The notes under the pieces are model-generated. The model had not been told where the DNA came from, made no database searches, and saw only the letters and a list, made by a program, of their open reading frames with translations. From Psychrilyobacter atlanticus DSM 19335 (GTDB lineage: Bacteria > Fusobacteriota > Fusobacteriia > Fusobacteriales > Fusobacteriaceae), in contig NZ_KE384548.1 of NCBI RefSeq assembly GCF_000426625.1, forward strand, positions 372,001 to 436,000: a DNA stretch of 64,000 bases. Reading direction: 5' to 3'. A program made the position numbers and the translations under genes. Each line of letters opens with the position of its first letter. Position 1 is the first letter of the stretch. Of the stretch, positions 9,515 through 19,186 are shown piece by piece.

Positions 9515-10135
9515 ATGTTTGAAAAACTCAGAGAATCTATGGTAGAAAATCAGCTTCTTTATCGTGGAATAAAAGACTCTAAAGTAATAGCTGCATTTTT
9601 AGAAGTTGAAAGACACCTTTTTGTCGAAAAAGAAGAGGTAGAGTTTGCCTACAATGATTATCCCCTTCCAATTGGATCAGGACAGACAATTTCCCAACCA
9701 TATATCGTAGCTTATATGATGGAAAAATTAAAGATAGAAAAAAATGATATAGTTTTAGAGGTAGGAGCAGGATCGGGATATGAAGCGGCACTTATATCTA
9801 AAATTGCAAAGCAGGTTATTACTTTAGAGGTGAACTTTGACCTTTATTTGAAGTCTAAAGAAAAACTCAATTATTTAGGTTATGAAAATATTGAAGTGCT
9901 GAATAAAAATGGCTTTGAAGGGTATGAAGAAAAGGCTCCCTATGATGTGATAATAGTATCAGCTGCGCCTTCAGAAATCCCACAGAACCTCATAAAACAG
10001 TTGAAAATAGGGGGAAGGATGATTGTTCCTGTAGGCAGATTCACACAACAATTATTTTATATAGAGAAAAATGGTAGGGACAAATTTTTAATAACTGCTC
10101 TAGCCTATGTAAAGTTTGTACCTATGATCAAATAA
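9515..10135 (+). CDS. pcm: protein-L-isoaspartate O-methyltransferase
   Basis: A 206-residue SAM-dependent methyltransferase that begins repair of isoaspartyl residues in aged proteins. It has the PCMT opening (MVENQLLYRGIKDSKVIAAFLEVERHLFV), the GQTISQPYIVAYM segment that shapes the substrate pocket, motif I LEVGAGSGYEAALI and the late GGRMIVPVG. Size is typical. A strong AAAGGAGG site lies before it. It is a single gene. Confidence 0.93.
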   Translation: MFEKLRESMVENQLLYRGIKDSKVIAAFLEVERHLFVEKEEVEFAYNDYPLPIGSGQTISQPYIVAYMMEKLKIEKNDIVLEVGAGSGYEAALISKIAKQVITLEVNFDLYLKSKEKLNYLGYENIEVLNKNGFEGYEEKAPYDVIIVSAAPSEIPQNLIKQLKIGGRMIVPVGRFTQQLFYIEKNGRDKFLITALAYVKFVPMIK

Positions 10136-10243
10136 GTTTTTATAAAAAAACACTAGAAAAATAAATTTCTTAAAAAATAAATTTAATAATTATGGTACAA
10201 TAATTCCATATGACATTATTAAACTAGGGAGGATACAGGTATA

Positions 10244-10921
10244 ATGAAAAAAATAATTATTGCTTTAATAACACTTCTTTCTTTGAATCTTTACGGAGAG
10301 ACAGAGGGAGAAGGAAAGAATAGAAAGGCGTTTGATGTAGATGGGAATAAATATATAATCAGGCCACTATATGGAATAGCTACACAATCAGATTTAGGTG
10401 ATTTATTGACCTTTAAAGATTTAAAGAAAGACCCAAACGATGGAAAACTTGCTGGAATACAGGTGGAAAGATATGTATATAAGAGACCATATGATTTTCC
10501 AATAAACATAACTTTACAGAGTAGTTTTATTACTCATTTTAACAGTTATAGCGGCGATGAAACAGATTATTACACAAATGATAATACCTATGAGATAAAT
10601 TTTGGTATAAAGATATACTGGACAGAGTTTCCATGGGATAAATATGTTCGTACAAGACTGGGGGTATCGGAAGGATTATCTTATACAAGTAATATTACTA
10701 ACCTAGAAAGATACAATCAATACTATAAAAATAATTCTAATTATTTAAACTATATAGATATTACTCTTTCTTTTAATGCTAAGGATATCACTAAGATAGA
10801 TGAACTAGAAGATACCTATATTGGAATGGGAATTTCACATAGATCAGGGATATTTGGGACTATTAACGGTGTAGATGGTGGATCAAATAATGTGACATTC
10901 TTTTTTGAAACAGAATTATAG
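10244..10921 (+). CDS. outer-membrane beta-barrel protein, PagL/acyloxyacyl-hydrolase-like
   Basis: A 225-residue exported protein with a signal peptide ending near LYGE. Alternating strands follow (ITLQSSFITHF, TYEINFGIKIYW, RTRLGVSEGLSY, LNYIDITLSF) and it ends in an aromatic-rich strand, FFFETEL. The segments TEFPWDKYVRTRLGVSEGLSY and GMGISHRSGIFGTINGVDGGSN resemble a family of small barrels often annotated as lipid A deacylase-like, whose signature is a His-Arg-Ser-Gly motif. Enzymatic activity is not shown. The next gene, also a surface protein, starts 9 bases later and is probably co-transcribed. Confidence 0.6.
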   Translation: MKKIIIALITLLSLNLYGETEGEGKNRKAFDVDGNKYIIRPLYGIATQSDLGDLLTFKDLKKDPNDGKLAGIQVERYVYKRPYDFPINITLQSSFITHFNSYSGDETDYYTNDNTYEINFGIKIYWTEFPWDKYVRTRLGVSEGLSYTSNITNLERYNQYYKNNSNYLNYIDITLSFNAKDITKIDELEDTYIGMGISHRSGIFGTINGVDGGSNNVTFFFETEL

Positions 10922-10930
10922 GAGGAAAAA

Positions 10931-11503
10931 ATGAAAAAGATAATATTATTTTTAAGTTTAATGGTCAGTATGACTATAACAAGTTTTAGTGAGACTACAA
11001 ATTTTCAGTTGGGATTAACTCCTACTTTAAATATAGGTGAAGGTGAAGATGTCAAAGGGCTACGTGTACCGGTATTTTTTGGAACTACAGAAGAAGTTAC
11101 AGGGGTTGATTTTAACATATTTGCCAGTGACGTGGATAAATTCACAGGTCTGCAGGGTGGAATATTTTTAGGAGCAGGAATATTTAATAAAGTTAACACT
11201 GAATTTAAAGGGGCCGGTCTAGGGCTTGTTAATCTTCATGATGGGAACAGTAAGGGGCTTTTAATAGGAGCAGGAAATCTTACAAATGAGTTTACAGGAT
11301 TAAAATTAGGGATATTTAATTATTCAAAATCTAATTCAAATTATGAATTTGGAGTAATCAATTACTCTAAAGAAACATTTTTTCAAGTGGGGCTTATAAA
11401 TATTGCAGGGAAGATAAATGGTATTCAAATAGGGTTTTTAAACTTTGCAAGTAATGGTATTTTACCGGTAATGCCTTTTTTGAATTTTAACTGGAAGCTA
11501 TAA
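10931..11503 (+). CDS. LA_2272-type surface repeat protein
   Basis: A 190-residue exported protein with a signal peptide to about residue 20. It is built of short repeats of about 15-20 residues of the form G-h-x-h-G-h-h-N (GLGLVNLHDGNSKGLLIGAGN, GLKLGIFNYS, FGVINYS, QVGLINIAG, GIQIGFLNFAS) and a final MPFLNFNWKL. This matches the LA_2272-family surface repeats known from Leptospira and Fusobacteria; their role is unknown. A clear paralogue lies at 51729-52286. Spacing of 9 bases to the barrel gene upstream suggests a shared operon. Confidence 0.75.
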   Translation: MKKIILFLSLMVSMTITSFSETTNFQLGLTPTLNIGEGEDVKGLRVPVFFGTTEEVTGVDFNIFASDVDKFTGLQGGIFLGAGIFNKVNTEFKGAGLGLVNLHDGNSKGLLIGAGNLTNEFTGLKLGIFNYSKSNSNYEFGVINYSKETFFQVGLINIAGKINGIQIGFLNFASNGILPVMPFLNFNWKL

Positions 11504-11609
11504 AGGTTAAAGATTAGGAATAAAAACATAAAGTATTAAGTATAAATTAAATAGATTAAAAAATAAATTATTGTGGATTTTAATATTTAAAACAAAAGAG
11601 GGGGAACCT

Positions 11610-13124
11610 ATGAAGGATAGACAACTGTTAAGTGAATTTGCAAACGTAATAAACTCCGATAGGTATCAATATACAGAAAGCGATGTTTTTTTAAAAGAGG
11701 GAATGCAGGAAAAGGTAGCTGTTTTTGACATGTACTTTCGTAAAACAGAGGATGGAGGCTTAGCTGTAGTTTCCGGTATTCATGAAGTGATTAAACTAAT
11801 AGAGGTTTTAAATAGTACAAGTGAGGAAGAAAAAAGAAAATATTTTTCTCCCCTCATTAATGAGGAAGAATTATTGGAATATTTAGTAAAGTTAAAATTT
11901 ACAGGTGATATATATGCGATGCGAGACGGGGAGATAGCGTATCCAAATGAGCCTATCATAACTATAAAAGCTCCTATAATTCAGGCTAAGATCTTAGAAA
12001 CACCTATTTTAAATATAATGAATATGCAGATGGCAATAGCTACAAAAGCATCTCGTGTAACTAGAGCTGCTTATCCTACCCCAGTGCTATCCTTTGGAAG
12101 TAGAAGAGCACATGGATTCAGTTCTGCTGTAGAGGGTAATAAAGCAGCTTATATCGGAGGATGCACGACCCATTCAAATATTGTTACAGAATATAAATAT
12201 GGTATCCCTAGTGTAGGAACTATGGCACACTCATATATTCAGACTTTTGGTGTAGGAAGGGAAGCAGAAAAAGAATCTTTTGATAAATTTATAAAAAATA
12301 GAAGAAGTGGAAATAACCCTCTTATTCTTTTAATAGATACCTATAATACCTTGAAGATCGGAATTCAGAATGCTATTGATTCTTTTAAAGAAAATGGGAT
12401 AGATGACTCCTACGAAGGGACTTACGGTATAAGGATTGACTCAGGAGATTTAGCATACCTGTCTAAAAAATGCAGAAAATTATTGGATAAGGCATCACTT
12501 TATAAGGCTCAAATAGTTTTGACCAATGGATTAGATGAAAATTTAATAAGAGCTTTAAAGGAACAGGATGTCGCAGTAGACTCTTATGGTGTAGGAGATG
12601 CTATTGCTGTAAGTAAGTCAAATCCTTGTTTTGGAGGGGTATATAAAATTGTAGAAGTTGACGGAGAATCGGTAATAAAGCTATCGGAGGATATTATTAA
12701 GATATCAAATCCTGGTTTTAAAGAAGTTTACAGGCTCTATGATAAAAAGGGATTAGCTTATGCAGATTTAATAACTTTAACTGATGGAGATAATGATAAG
12801 AAGCTGTTGATGAATAATGAAACTTTAGAACTTAGAGATGAAAATTATGAGTTTAAAAGTGCTAGTTTGGCAGGGGGGGATTATACCCATAAAAAGCTTA
12901 CTAAAATATATGTAAAAGATGGTCAAATAACTGAAGAATATTCAAAGCTAAAAGATATAAGGATTTCAAGGGATTATTATTTGACAGAATTAGAAAAAAT
13001 ATCTAGCGAAAGAAAAAGGTTGGAAAATCCACATAAATATAAGGTAGACTTATCTCATGATTTGAGAAGATTAAAATATAAGCTTATAAATAAAATATCT
13101 AAACAAATCAAGGGTGAAATATAG
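11610..13124 (+). CDS. pncB: nicotinate phosphoribosyltransferase
   Basis: A 504-residue enzyme of NAD salvage that joins nicotinate and PRPP, with ATP hydrolysis, to give nicotinate mononucleotide. Family marks include the TMYFRK-like FDMYFRKTEDGGLAVVSG, SFGSRRAHGFSSA with the phosphorylatable-histidine region, GGCTTHSNIVTEYKYGIPSVGTMAHS, and the PRPP-binding LIDTYNTLKIGI and GIRIDSGDL. It is of the long Gram-positive type. The GAGGGGG at 11599-11605 fits the ATG at 11610. A terminator follows. Confidence 0.95.
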   Translation: MKDRQLLSEFANVINSDRYQYTESDVFLKEGMQEKVAVFDMYFRKTEDGGLAVVSGIHEVIKLIEVLNSTSEEEKRKYFSPLINEEELLEYLVKLKFTGDIYAMRDGEIAYPNEPIITIKAPIIQAKILETPILNIMNMQMAIATKASRVTRAAYPTPVLSFGSRRAHGFSSAVEGNKAAYIGGCTTHSNIVTEYKYGIPSVGTMAHSYIQTFGVGREAEKESFDKFIKNRRSGNNPLILLIDTYNTLKIGIQNAIDSFKENGIDDSYEGTYGIRIDSGDLAYLSKKCRKLLDKASLYKAQIVLTNGLDENLIRALKEQDVAVDSYGVGDAIAVSKSNPCFGGVYKIVEVDGESVIKLSEDIIKISNPGFKEVYRLYDKKGLAYADLITLTDGDNDKKLLMNNETLELRDENYEFKSASLAGGDYTHKKLTKIYVKDGQITEEYSKLKDIRISRDYYLTELEKISSERKRLENPHKYKVDLSHDLRRLKYKLINKISKQIKGEI

Positions 13125-13145
13125 AAAAAATCATTTAAATAAGTA

Positions 13146-13178
13146 AAAAGACCAGAAAATTTTATTTTCTGGTCTTTT
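13146..13178. terminator. bidirectional terminator between pncB and the zinc-ribbon gene
   Basis: AAAAGACCAGAAAAT (13146-13160) pairs perfectly with ATTTTCTGGTCTTTT (13164-13178). Confidence 0.9.
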
Positions 13179-13188
13179 CATATTTTAG

Positions 13189-14007
13189 TTAAGAATTGAG
13201 TCTAGCTGGTTTTTTTAGATGTCTTTCACTTAAATTTTTTATAAGATCTCTGATTTTTTCATATTGCTTCGCAGTTATTTCATTGGCTATAGCTATAGAA
13301 ATTTCGAATTCTCCTAGATTTCTATGAAGTTCTGCCTTTAAAATCTTTTCGGCGCTGCTGTCTCCTAAAATATCTAAAAGGATTTTCATGTTTTCTTTTT
13401 CTGGAATAGTATAAAATACTTCTGCCTCTCCTACTTCTTCCATCTCTTTAATTTGAGCTAGGATGTTATTCAGATGATTTTTTTCCTTTAATCTGCCAAA
13501 GACTTCCTCTCTTTTTTGAACTAATTCGTTAATTTTTTCTTCCACTATAGATATAGATGTATTTTCAGAAAGAGTTTCCTTTTTTTGAACCATCTTAGCA
13601 ATATATTGGTTAAAGTGTGTTATAGAAGGGATTTGCGAAATGGTAGCCTTTAAAAGTTCTACCTTTACTTTGAGATCATCTAAAGAATCGATATCTCTAT
13701 ATTTATCATTGGTTCTCTGCCAGGTTTTTATTCGAATATTTAGAGTTTTAAAATTTTCATCTTTTAAAATTTCTAAGTATTCCTCAACTGTGGGTTCTAG
13801 GAGAAGAATCGCGGCCTTCTCTTTGATTTCCTCACATTCGTTGACAAATTTGATTTTTTTGCAGGTATCGCATATAAACACATCTATCATTCTAGGAGTC
13901 ATAGCTCCTTCTACTACCCCGTCGGTGTAGATTGTAGCCTCTATATCACCTGTAAATTCAGACGTTTTAGTTCTGTATTTAGTTCCGCATTTACATTCAA
14001 AATTCAT
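13189..14007 (-). CDS. unrecognised zinc-ribbon and coiled-coil protein
   Basis: A 272-residue soluble protein I cannot assign. Its N-terminus has two cysteine pairs, C5-x-C7 and C46-x-x-C49, spaced as in a zinc ribbon. Residues about 85-215 are charged and helical with coiled-coil character (EEKINELVQKREEVFGRLKEKN). A C-terminal stretch of about 60 residues (ENMKILLDILGDSSAEKILKAELHRNLGEFEISIAIAN) is also helical. It starts 26 bases after the glycosyltransferase gene on the same strand, so the two may be co-transcribed. Confidence 0.6.
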   Translation of the reverse strand: MNFECKCGTKYRTKTSEFTGDIEATIYTDGVVEGAMTPRMIDVFICDTCKKIKFVNECEEIKEKAAILLLEPTVEEYLEILKDENFKTLNIRIKTWQRTNDKYRDIDSLDDLKVKVELLKATISQIPSITHFNQYIAKMVQKKETLSENTSISIVEEKINELVQKREEVFGRLKEKNHLNNILAQIKEMEEVGEAEVFYTIPEKENMKILLDILGDSSAEKILKAELHRNLGEFEISIAIANEITAKQYEKIRDLIKNLSERHLKKPARLNS

Positions 14008-14032
14008 ATTGTTCCTCCAGTTTAAAATTTTT

Positions 14033-15244
14033 TTACTGATATTTAAGATCTTTTAAAATATCATCTAATTGAGAAGTTAAATTTTTCCATGTGAATCTAT
14101 CTAAAGAAATATTATGATTTATATCATGAAGAGTGCTTAAAGAATTTAAAAGGGCGCTCTTTATGTTTTCTATGTAGATTTCTTCGTTTTGTTCTTTTAA
14201 CTGATCCTGAGAGACTCTCTCTGGGATATCTATGTATGTGATCATATTTGAATCATTGATCACATCTCCAAACCAAGGCTTTATACCGGGAAGATCAGAA
14301 GCGACAACTCTCAATCCACAGGCTAGAGCTTCTACTAAAACTAAGGGTAATCCTTCATATAAGGATGGGAGGATAAATATGTGTCCCTTATTGTAAATCT
14401 CTTTTAATTTAGTCTGTTCAATCATACCCCAAAACTTTATCTCATTTTTACTTTTTTTACTCTGGGTTAGAATGTTTTTATATTCCTTCCCATGTCCCAT
14501 ACCGATCAAGTTAAGTCTTATTTGTTTATCTGTTTTAATAGAAGAAAAGGCCTCTATTAGGTACCGAATTCCCTTTGCATAAGATATTTTACCGGTAAAA
14601 ATTATATCGATTATTTCATTATTTTTTTTTGTATCCATCGAATGGAAAACTTTATTATTAAATCCTATTCCAAGGGGAACAACCTTGTGAGGTTCTACAC
14701 TATAAATCTTTTGAATTTCTTTTTTTTGAACTTCGTGAAGAGCTATTATTTTATCTAAATTTTTTATATTTTTCAGGATGAAATTATCTTTTAGGCTGTG
14801 TGTGTTCATTTGCCTAAGATCAGTTCCGTGACAAAATCCAACTACTTTAATATCTTTGACCCATTCCCTGACTAAGGCAGTTAAAAAATACAAATGATGA
14901 CAGAGGATATAGTCTGGATTAAACTCTTTTACAGCTTTTAAAATTTGCTCTTTAAAAGCATCTTCATAGAGGTTTACCATGGAACTATCCATCTCTTTGT
15001 ATATAGTGCTTTTATAAGGCATGATATCACTCATACCTGCAATTGGAAAAGGGAGTTCAGATGTATTGAAAATAACTTCATAGGTAGAGGAAATATCTAT
15101 GCCTTTTAGTTCCCCTTTAAATTCGCTGCCACAAACTAAACTTTGAGAGTACTTTAAATCAGTAAATTCTTTTATTAGATTTTTTAGATAGATTCCACTT
15201 CCAGTATCACTTGGTTTTTGAGATATAATATGAAGAATTTTCAT
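14033..15244 (-). CDS. GT4-family glycosyltransferase
   Basis: A 403-residue GT-B retaining glycosyltransferase. The N-terminal half has the acceptor-side KILHIISQKPSDTGSGIYLKNLI and CHGTDLRQM. The C-terminal half has the nucleotide-sugar-binding FTGKISYAKGIRYLIEAF and the E-x7-E motif in EGLPLVLVEALACGLRVVASD. Donor and acceptor are not evident. The ATG at 15244 follows AGGAGG; the longer frame from 15277 starts upstream of that site. No other polysaccharide genes lie close by, so it may serve a dedicated glycolipid or spore-independent envelope step; this is speculative. Confidence 0.88.
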   Translation of the reverse strand: MKILHIISQKPSDTGSGIYLKNLIKEFTDLKYSQSLVCGSEFKGELKGIDISSTYEVIFNTSELPFPIAGMSDIMPYKSTIYKEMDSSMVNLYEDAFKEQILKAVKEFNPDYILCHHLYFLTALVREWVKDIKVVGFCHGTDLRQMNTHSLKDNFILKNIKNLDKIIALHEVQKKEIQKIYSVEPHKVVPLGIGFNNKVFHSMDTKKNNEIIDIIFTGKISYAKGIRYLIEAFSSIKTDKQIRLNLIGMGHGKEYKNILTQSKKSKNEIKFWGMIEQTKLKEIYNKGHIFILPSLYEGLPLVLVEALACGLRVVASDLPGIKPWFGDVINDSNMITYIDIPERVSQDQLKEQNEEIYIENIKSALLNSLSTLHDINHNISLDRFTWKNLTSQLDDILKDLKYQ

Positions 15245-15530
15245 TAAATGTCCTCCTAGGTAATTAAAAACTTTCACTATATTTTAACTAAAATAGACAA
15301 TTTTTACAATATTTTTCAATAATTTTCGTATTTAATTGTTTAATTTTTGATCTTTTTAAGTTTATTTTAATTATTTTATTAGTAATATCATATGTTGCAT
15401 CTTTTTTATAATTAGAATTTAATGTATTATAAATGGTTTTAATGTTTTGTATCCGTAACAAAAAATTGGTAAAAATCCCATTATTATGGTATTATTTTCA
15501 CATGTATTGTTTTTTGTAGAAGGAGGAAAG

Positions 15531-16415
15531 ATGGTTGAGGCGTTATTAGGAATTTTATTTTGTATGGGATTATGGTATCTTGCAGTTTTTTTTAAAGATT
15601 ATAGAGAGGTTAAAAGAAAGAATAAGGTAGAGAAGGAAAACAAGGTAGCTTTAAGTGGTATTGGGTTTATAATTTGTTTTTTTGACACCCTTGGAATAGG
15701 CGGATTTGCACCTATGACCGCTATATTTAAACAGTTTAAGTTAGTAAATGACAGGATTATTCCAGGAACTTTAAACACTGCGATGACTATTCCTATTGTT
15801 ATTGAAGCTCTTATTTTTATCAAAGATGTAAAGGTGGATCTGGTTACTTTAATATCTATGCTTGTAGCTGCAACTTTAGGAGCTCTTTTAGGTGCAGGGT
15901 ATGTGTCCAAATTGAACGAGAAAAAGGTTCAACTTTATATGGGGATAGCTTTAATAGTTGTGGTAATAATAATGTTAGCTGGTAAATTAGGAATACTTTC
16001 ATCTGGTGGAGATGCAGTCGGTCTTTCTGGGGTTAAATTAATTATAGCAATTGCAGGTAACTTTATATTAGGAGCACTTATGACTCTCGGAATAGGACTT
16101 TATGCCCCTTGTATGGCATTGGTATATGCTCTTGGACTAAGTCCATTAGTTGCTTTCCCTATTATGATGGGATCATGTGCATACTTAATGCCGGCAGCCA
16201 GTGCTAAATTTATCCGTGAAGGAGCCTATCATAGAAGTGTTACTCTATGGAGTACAATATTTGGGTCGGTTGGAGTTGTTGTGGCAGCATATTTAGTTAA
16301 ATCATTACCTATAAATATTTTAACTTGGGTTGTTATGGGAGTTATCCTTTACACGTCGGTTAATTTATTAAAGGATTCTTTTTCACCTGAAAATCAAGAG
16401 CCTGTTAATGTTTAA
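15531..16415 (+). CDS. TSUP (TauE/SafE) family transporter, first copy
   Basis: A 294-residue integral membrane protein with about eight hydrophobic helices. It has the TSUP arrangement of two related halves, each with a glycine-rich loop (FDTLGIGGFAPMTAIFK and LGALMTLGIGLYAPCMALVYALG). Family members export or import sulfite, sulfoacetate and other small anions by proton coupling. AAGGAGG lies seven bases before the ATG at 15531. The gene is alone and ended by the hairpin at 16505-16543. The substrate is not known; a second, only distantly similar TSUP lies at 20970-21737. Confidence 0.87.
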   Translation: MVEALLGILFCMGLWYLAVFFKDYREVKRKNKVEKENKVALSGIGFIICFFDTLGIGGFAPMTAIFKQFKLVNDRIIPGTLNTAMTIPIVIEALIFIKDVKVDLVTLISMLVAATLGALLGAGYVSKLNEKKVQLYMGIALIVVVIIMLAGKLGILSSGGDAVGLSGVKLIIAIAGNFILGALMTLGIGLYAPCMALVYALGLSPLVAFPIMMGSCAYLMPAASAKFIREGAYHRSVTLWSTIFGSVGVVVAAYLVKSLPINILTWVVMGVILYTSVNLLKDSFSPENQEPVNV

Positions 16416-16504
16416 TTAGATATAACAAATAATCCTTGATAGATATATGTTAGGTTAGAATTTTCTATAAAGGTAATATATTTAAACTTTTATAGAGACA
16501 AATT

Positions 16505-16552
16505 AAGTTCATTGAAAAAACAGTTAGTTTTTTCAATGGACTTTAAATTTTT
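16505..16552 (+). terminator. terminator of the first TSUP gene
   Basis: AAGTTCATTGAAAAAAC (16505-16521) pairs with GTTTTTTCAATGGACTT (16527-16543); AAATTTTTTTT follows. Confidence 0.8.
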
Positions 16553-16748
16553 TTTGACTGTTTCAGTATCTAATTAAATAGATAAAATAAATTTTGAGAT
16601 GGTCATTTTAATTTAAAATAATAATAATACATATCATAGGTTATAAAAATAACACCTATATAAATGGTTCTGTATTTCTTTTGATTGAATTTTTTAATGG
16701 TTTATGTTAAAATTGTCAGATATAATAAGCGATAAAGAGGAGATGAAC

Positions 16749-17342
16749 ATGAAGAAAAGAATAGTCTTTGATAGGATCGGAGATATGAAATACATCTCTC
16801 ATTTAGATACTATAAGATTTTTAGAGAGACTCTTTAAGAAAACAGGTATCACTATAAAACATTCAGAAGGTTTTACTCCAAGACCAAAGTTGTCCTTTGG
16901 AAATCCAGTGTCATTAGGAGATGAAGCATACAACGAACTAATGGATGCTGAAATAATCTCCGAATTGTCCAATGAGGAGATAGTAGAACTTCTAAATTCC
17001 AACTCACCTGAAGGGTTTAAATTTCATGAGATTTATGATGTCCCAAAGAAATCGGGGATAGCCAATGATTTTGATATTTTAATCTATGAAGTAGAGGGAT
17101 GCACAGCGGATATAGATGGTTTAGAGAATCTATTGAATAGGGAAGAAATCATAGAAATAAGAGAAAAAAGAGGAAAAACCCAAGAAAGAAACTTAAAAGA
17201 AAAAATAGCAGATTTTAAAAGAATTGGTAATAAGATTTTTTTAGAACTATATAATATTTCTCCCAAAGGTTTATTTACATTGGCTGAGATAGATAGTAAA
17301 GATCTAAAAGTTACAAGAATGGGATATAAAAAAAGTAATTAA
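16749..17342 (+). CDS. DUF2344 (radical-SAM-linked) protein
   Basis: A 197-residue protein with the DUF2344/TIGR03936 opening [32 protein letters not shown] and [14 protein letters not shown]. In most genomes this domain follows or is fused to a B12-binding radical SAM protein (TIGR03960); that partner is not in this window. Its function is unproven, though it is often found by ribosome and tRNA genes. The ATG at 16749 lies six bases after AGAGGAG. It runs into serS 34 bases on, so an operon with serS and the following membrane gene is likely. Confidence 0.85.
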   Translation: MKKRIVFDRIGDMKYISHLDTIRFLERLFKKTGITIKHSEGFTPRPKLSFGNPVSLGDEAYNELMDAEIISELSNEEIVELLNSNSPEGFKFHEIYDVPKKSGIANDFDILIYEVEGCTADIDGLENLLNREEIIEIREKRGKTQERNLKEKIADFKRIGNKIFLELYNISPKGLFTLAEIDSKDLKVTRMGYKKSN

Positions 17343-17376
17343 AATAAAATATAAAATAAAATATGGAGGGGTAAAC

Positions 17377-18648
17377 ATGTTAGATTTAAAGTATATCAGA
17401 AATAACATTGAATTTTTAAAAGGAATTTTAGAAAATAGAAACGCCAAGATAGATTTAGATAGATTTGAGCAGTTAGATGAGGAAAGAAGAGAGTTATTAT
17501 CAGAGGTAGAAGTTTTAAAGTTTAAAAGAAATAATGCTTCACAAGAAGTTGGAAAATTAAAGAGAGCTGGAGAAGACGCATCTCACATAATCGAAGAGAT
17601 GGGATCTGTAAGCTCTAGTATCAAAGCAATAGATAAAAAATTATCTGTAATCGAAGGGGAGATCAAATATTTCCAAATGACTATTCCAAATGTATATCAT
17701 GAGTCTACACCAGTTGGAAATGACGACACTGATAATATCTTAGTTAGAACTTGGGGAGAACCTTCAAAATTTGATTTCGATGTTAAACCTCATTGGGAAT
17801 TAGGAGAGGAATTAGATATATTAGATTTCGAAAGAGGAGTAAAATTAGGAGGATCTAGATTCACTCTATATAGAGGAGCAGGAGCTAGATTAGAAAGAGC
17901 ACTAATAAACTTCATGTTAGATTTACATACTACAGAGCATGGATATACAGAGCATCTTACACCAATTTTAGTAAAACCTGAAATATGTGAAGGAACTGGT
18001 CAATTACCAAAATTTGGTGACGATATGTATAAGACTGAAGATGATATGTACCTAATCTCAACTTCAGAGATAACTTTAACAAATATCCATAGAGGAGAAA
18101 CTTTAACAGAAGCAGATCTACCTAAATACTATACTGCATTCTCACCTTGTTTTAGAAGGGAAGCAGGATCATATGGTAGAGATATTAGAGGATTAATTAG
18201 ACAGCATCAATTTAATAAAGTTGAGATGGTAAAATTAGCTCATCCTAATAACTCAAATGAAGAATTAGAAAAAATGGTAGTAAATGCAGAGACTGTATTA
18301 CAAAAATTAGGATTACCATATAGAGTAGTTCAACTTTGTACAGGAGATATCGGGTTCTCAGCAACTAAAACATATGATTTAGAGGTATGGTTACCATCTG
18401 AAGATACATATAGAGAGATCTCATCTTGTTCTAACTGTGGAAATTTCCAAGCTAGAAGAATGGGACTTAGATTTAAACCATCTGAAGGTGGAAAGAGTGA
18501 ATTTGTTCATACATTGAATGGATCTGGATTAGCAGTAGGAAGAACTTTACTAGCTATTATGGAAAATTATCAGCAAGCAGATGGAAGTTTCTTAATTCCA
18601 GAAGCTCTTAAGCCATACATGGGCGGGTTAGATGTTGTTAAAAAGTAG
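17377..18648 (+). CDS. serS: seryl-tRNA synthetase
   Basis: A 423-residue class II aminoacyl-tRNA synthetase that charges tRNA(Ser) and tRNA(Sec). Residues 1-105 form the long antiparallel coiled-coil arm. The catalytic core has motif 2 ([21 protein letters not shown]) and motif 3 ([20 protein letters not shown]), with TSEITLTN binding serine. A GGAGGGG site precedes the ATG. No T-box leader is visible upstream. The next gene starts inside its last 17 bases. Confidence 0.98.
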   Translation: MLDLKYIRNNIEFLKGILENRNAKIDLDRFEQLDEERRELLSEVEVLKFKRNNASQEVGKLKRAGEDASHIIEEMGSVSSSIKAIDKKLSVIEGEIKYFQMTIPNVYHESTPVGNDDTDNILVRTWGEPSKFDFDVKPHWELGEELDILDFERGVKLGGSRFTLYRGAGARLERALINFMLDLHTTEHGYTEHLTPILVKPEICEGTGQLPKFGDDMYKTEDDMYLISTSEITLTNIHRGETLTEADLPKYYTAFSPCFRREAGSYGRDIRGLIRQHQFNKVEMVKLAHPNNSNEELEKMVVNAETVLQKLGLPYRVVQLCTGDIGFSATKTYDLEVWLPSEDTYREISSCSNCGNFQARRMGLRFKPSEGGKSEFVHTLNGSGLAVGRTLLAIMENYQQADGSFLIPEALKPYMGGLDVVKK

Positions 18649-19105
18649 TATATTCTTTATACTCCTAATTACCATCCTTACATCTAATATATATATATTA
18701 ATAATAGTAGCAGGTTTGATGATTTTTTCAAACCTGCTATTTAACAAAAATTTAAAAAATTCTATAAAGAAGATGAAATATGTCTTTCTTCTTTATTTCA
18801 CTACAATATTATTTCAATTGTTGATGATTCAAGATGGGGAAGTTATTTTTAAATTTTATAATTTTTATATCACCTGGAGGGGAGTTACTCAGGTTGGGAT
18901 TAATTTTTTGAGGATTTTTGATATATTACTTATTTCGTGGCTAATAAATGCACAAAACATTTTTACTGGAAAATTACAGAGATATAACGAATTAATAGAT
19001 ACGATTATAGAATTAGTTCCAGAGGTTTTTGTTCTATTTAAGAAGAAGATGAAATTCAAGGCGTTTTTTAGGCATATTTTAAAGCAAATAGAGGGTAAAA
19101 TATAA
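18632..19105 (+). CDS. small membrane protein, weakly EcfT/CbiQ-like
   Basis: A 157-residue protein with about four hydrophobic segments in the first 115 residues and a charged helical tail ([23 protein letters not shown]). The layout faintly recalls the transmembrane subunit of ECF transporters, but it is some 100 residues too short and lacks the Ala-Arg-Gly coupling motifs. Its start lies 17 bases inside serS, implying translational coupling. No ECF ATPase is nearby. I would call it a conserved membrane protein of unknown function. Confidence 0.6.
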   Translation: MLLKSSIFFILLITILTSNIYILIIVAGLMIFSNLLFNKNLKNSIKKMKYVFLLYFTTILFQLLMIQDGEVIFKFYNFYITWRGVTQVGINFLRIFDILLISWLINAQNIFTGKLQRYNELIDTIIELVPEVFVLFKKKMKFKAFFRHILKQIEGKI

Positions 19106-19117
19106 TCTTTCAAAAGA

Positions 19118-19146
19118 TTGCTTTTATGTATTAAATTTGGTATTAT
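19118..19146 (+). promoter_or_regulatory. fbaA promoter
   Basis: TTGCTT (19118-19123), a 17-base spacer and TATTAT (19141-19146), with AGAGGAGG at 19174-19181 and the ATG at 19187. Confidence 0.7.
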
Positions 19147-19186
19147 TAAAGAGTAGAAAAACTCAAATACAATAGAGGAGGTAATT

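Noticed and set aside
16560-17376. T-box leader for serS
   Set aside because: No T-box sequence (UGGNACC) or antiterminator upstream; serS seems to be read from a promoter before the DUF2344 gene.
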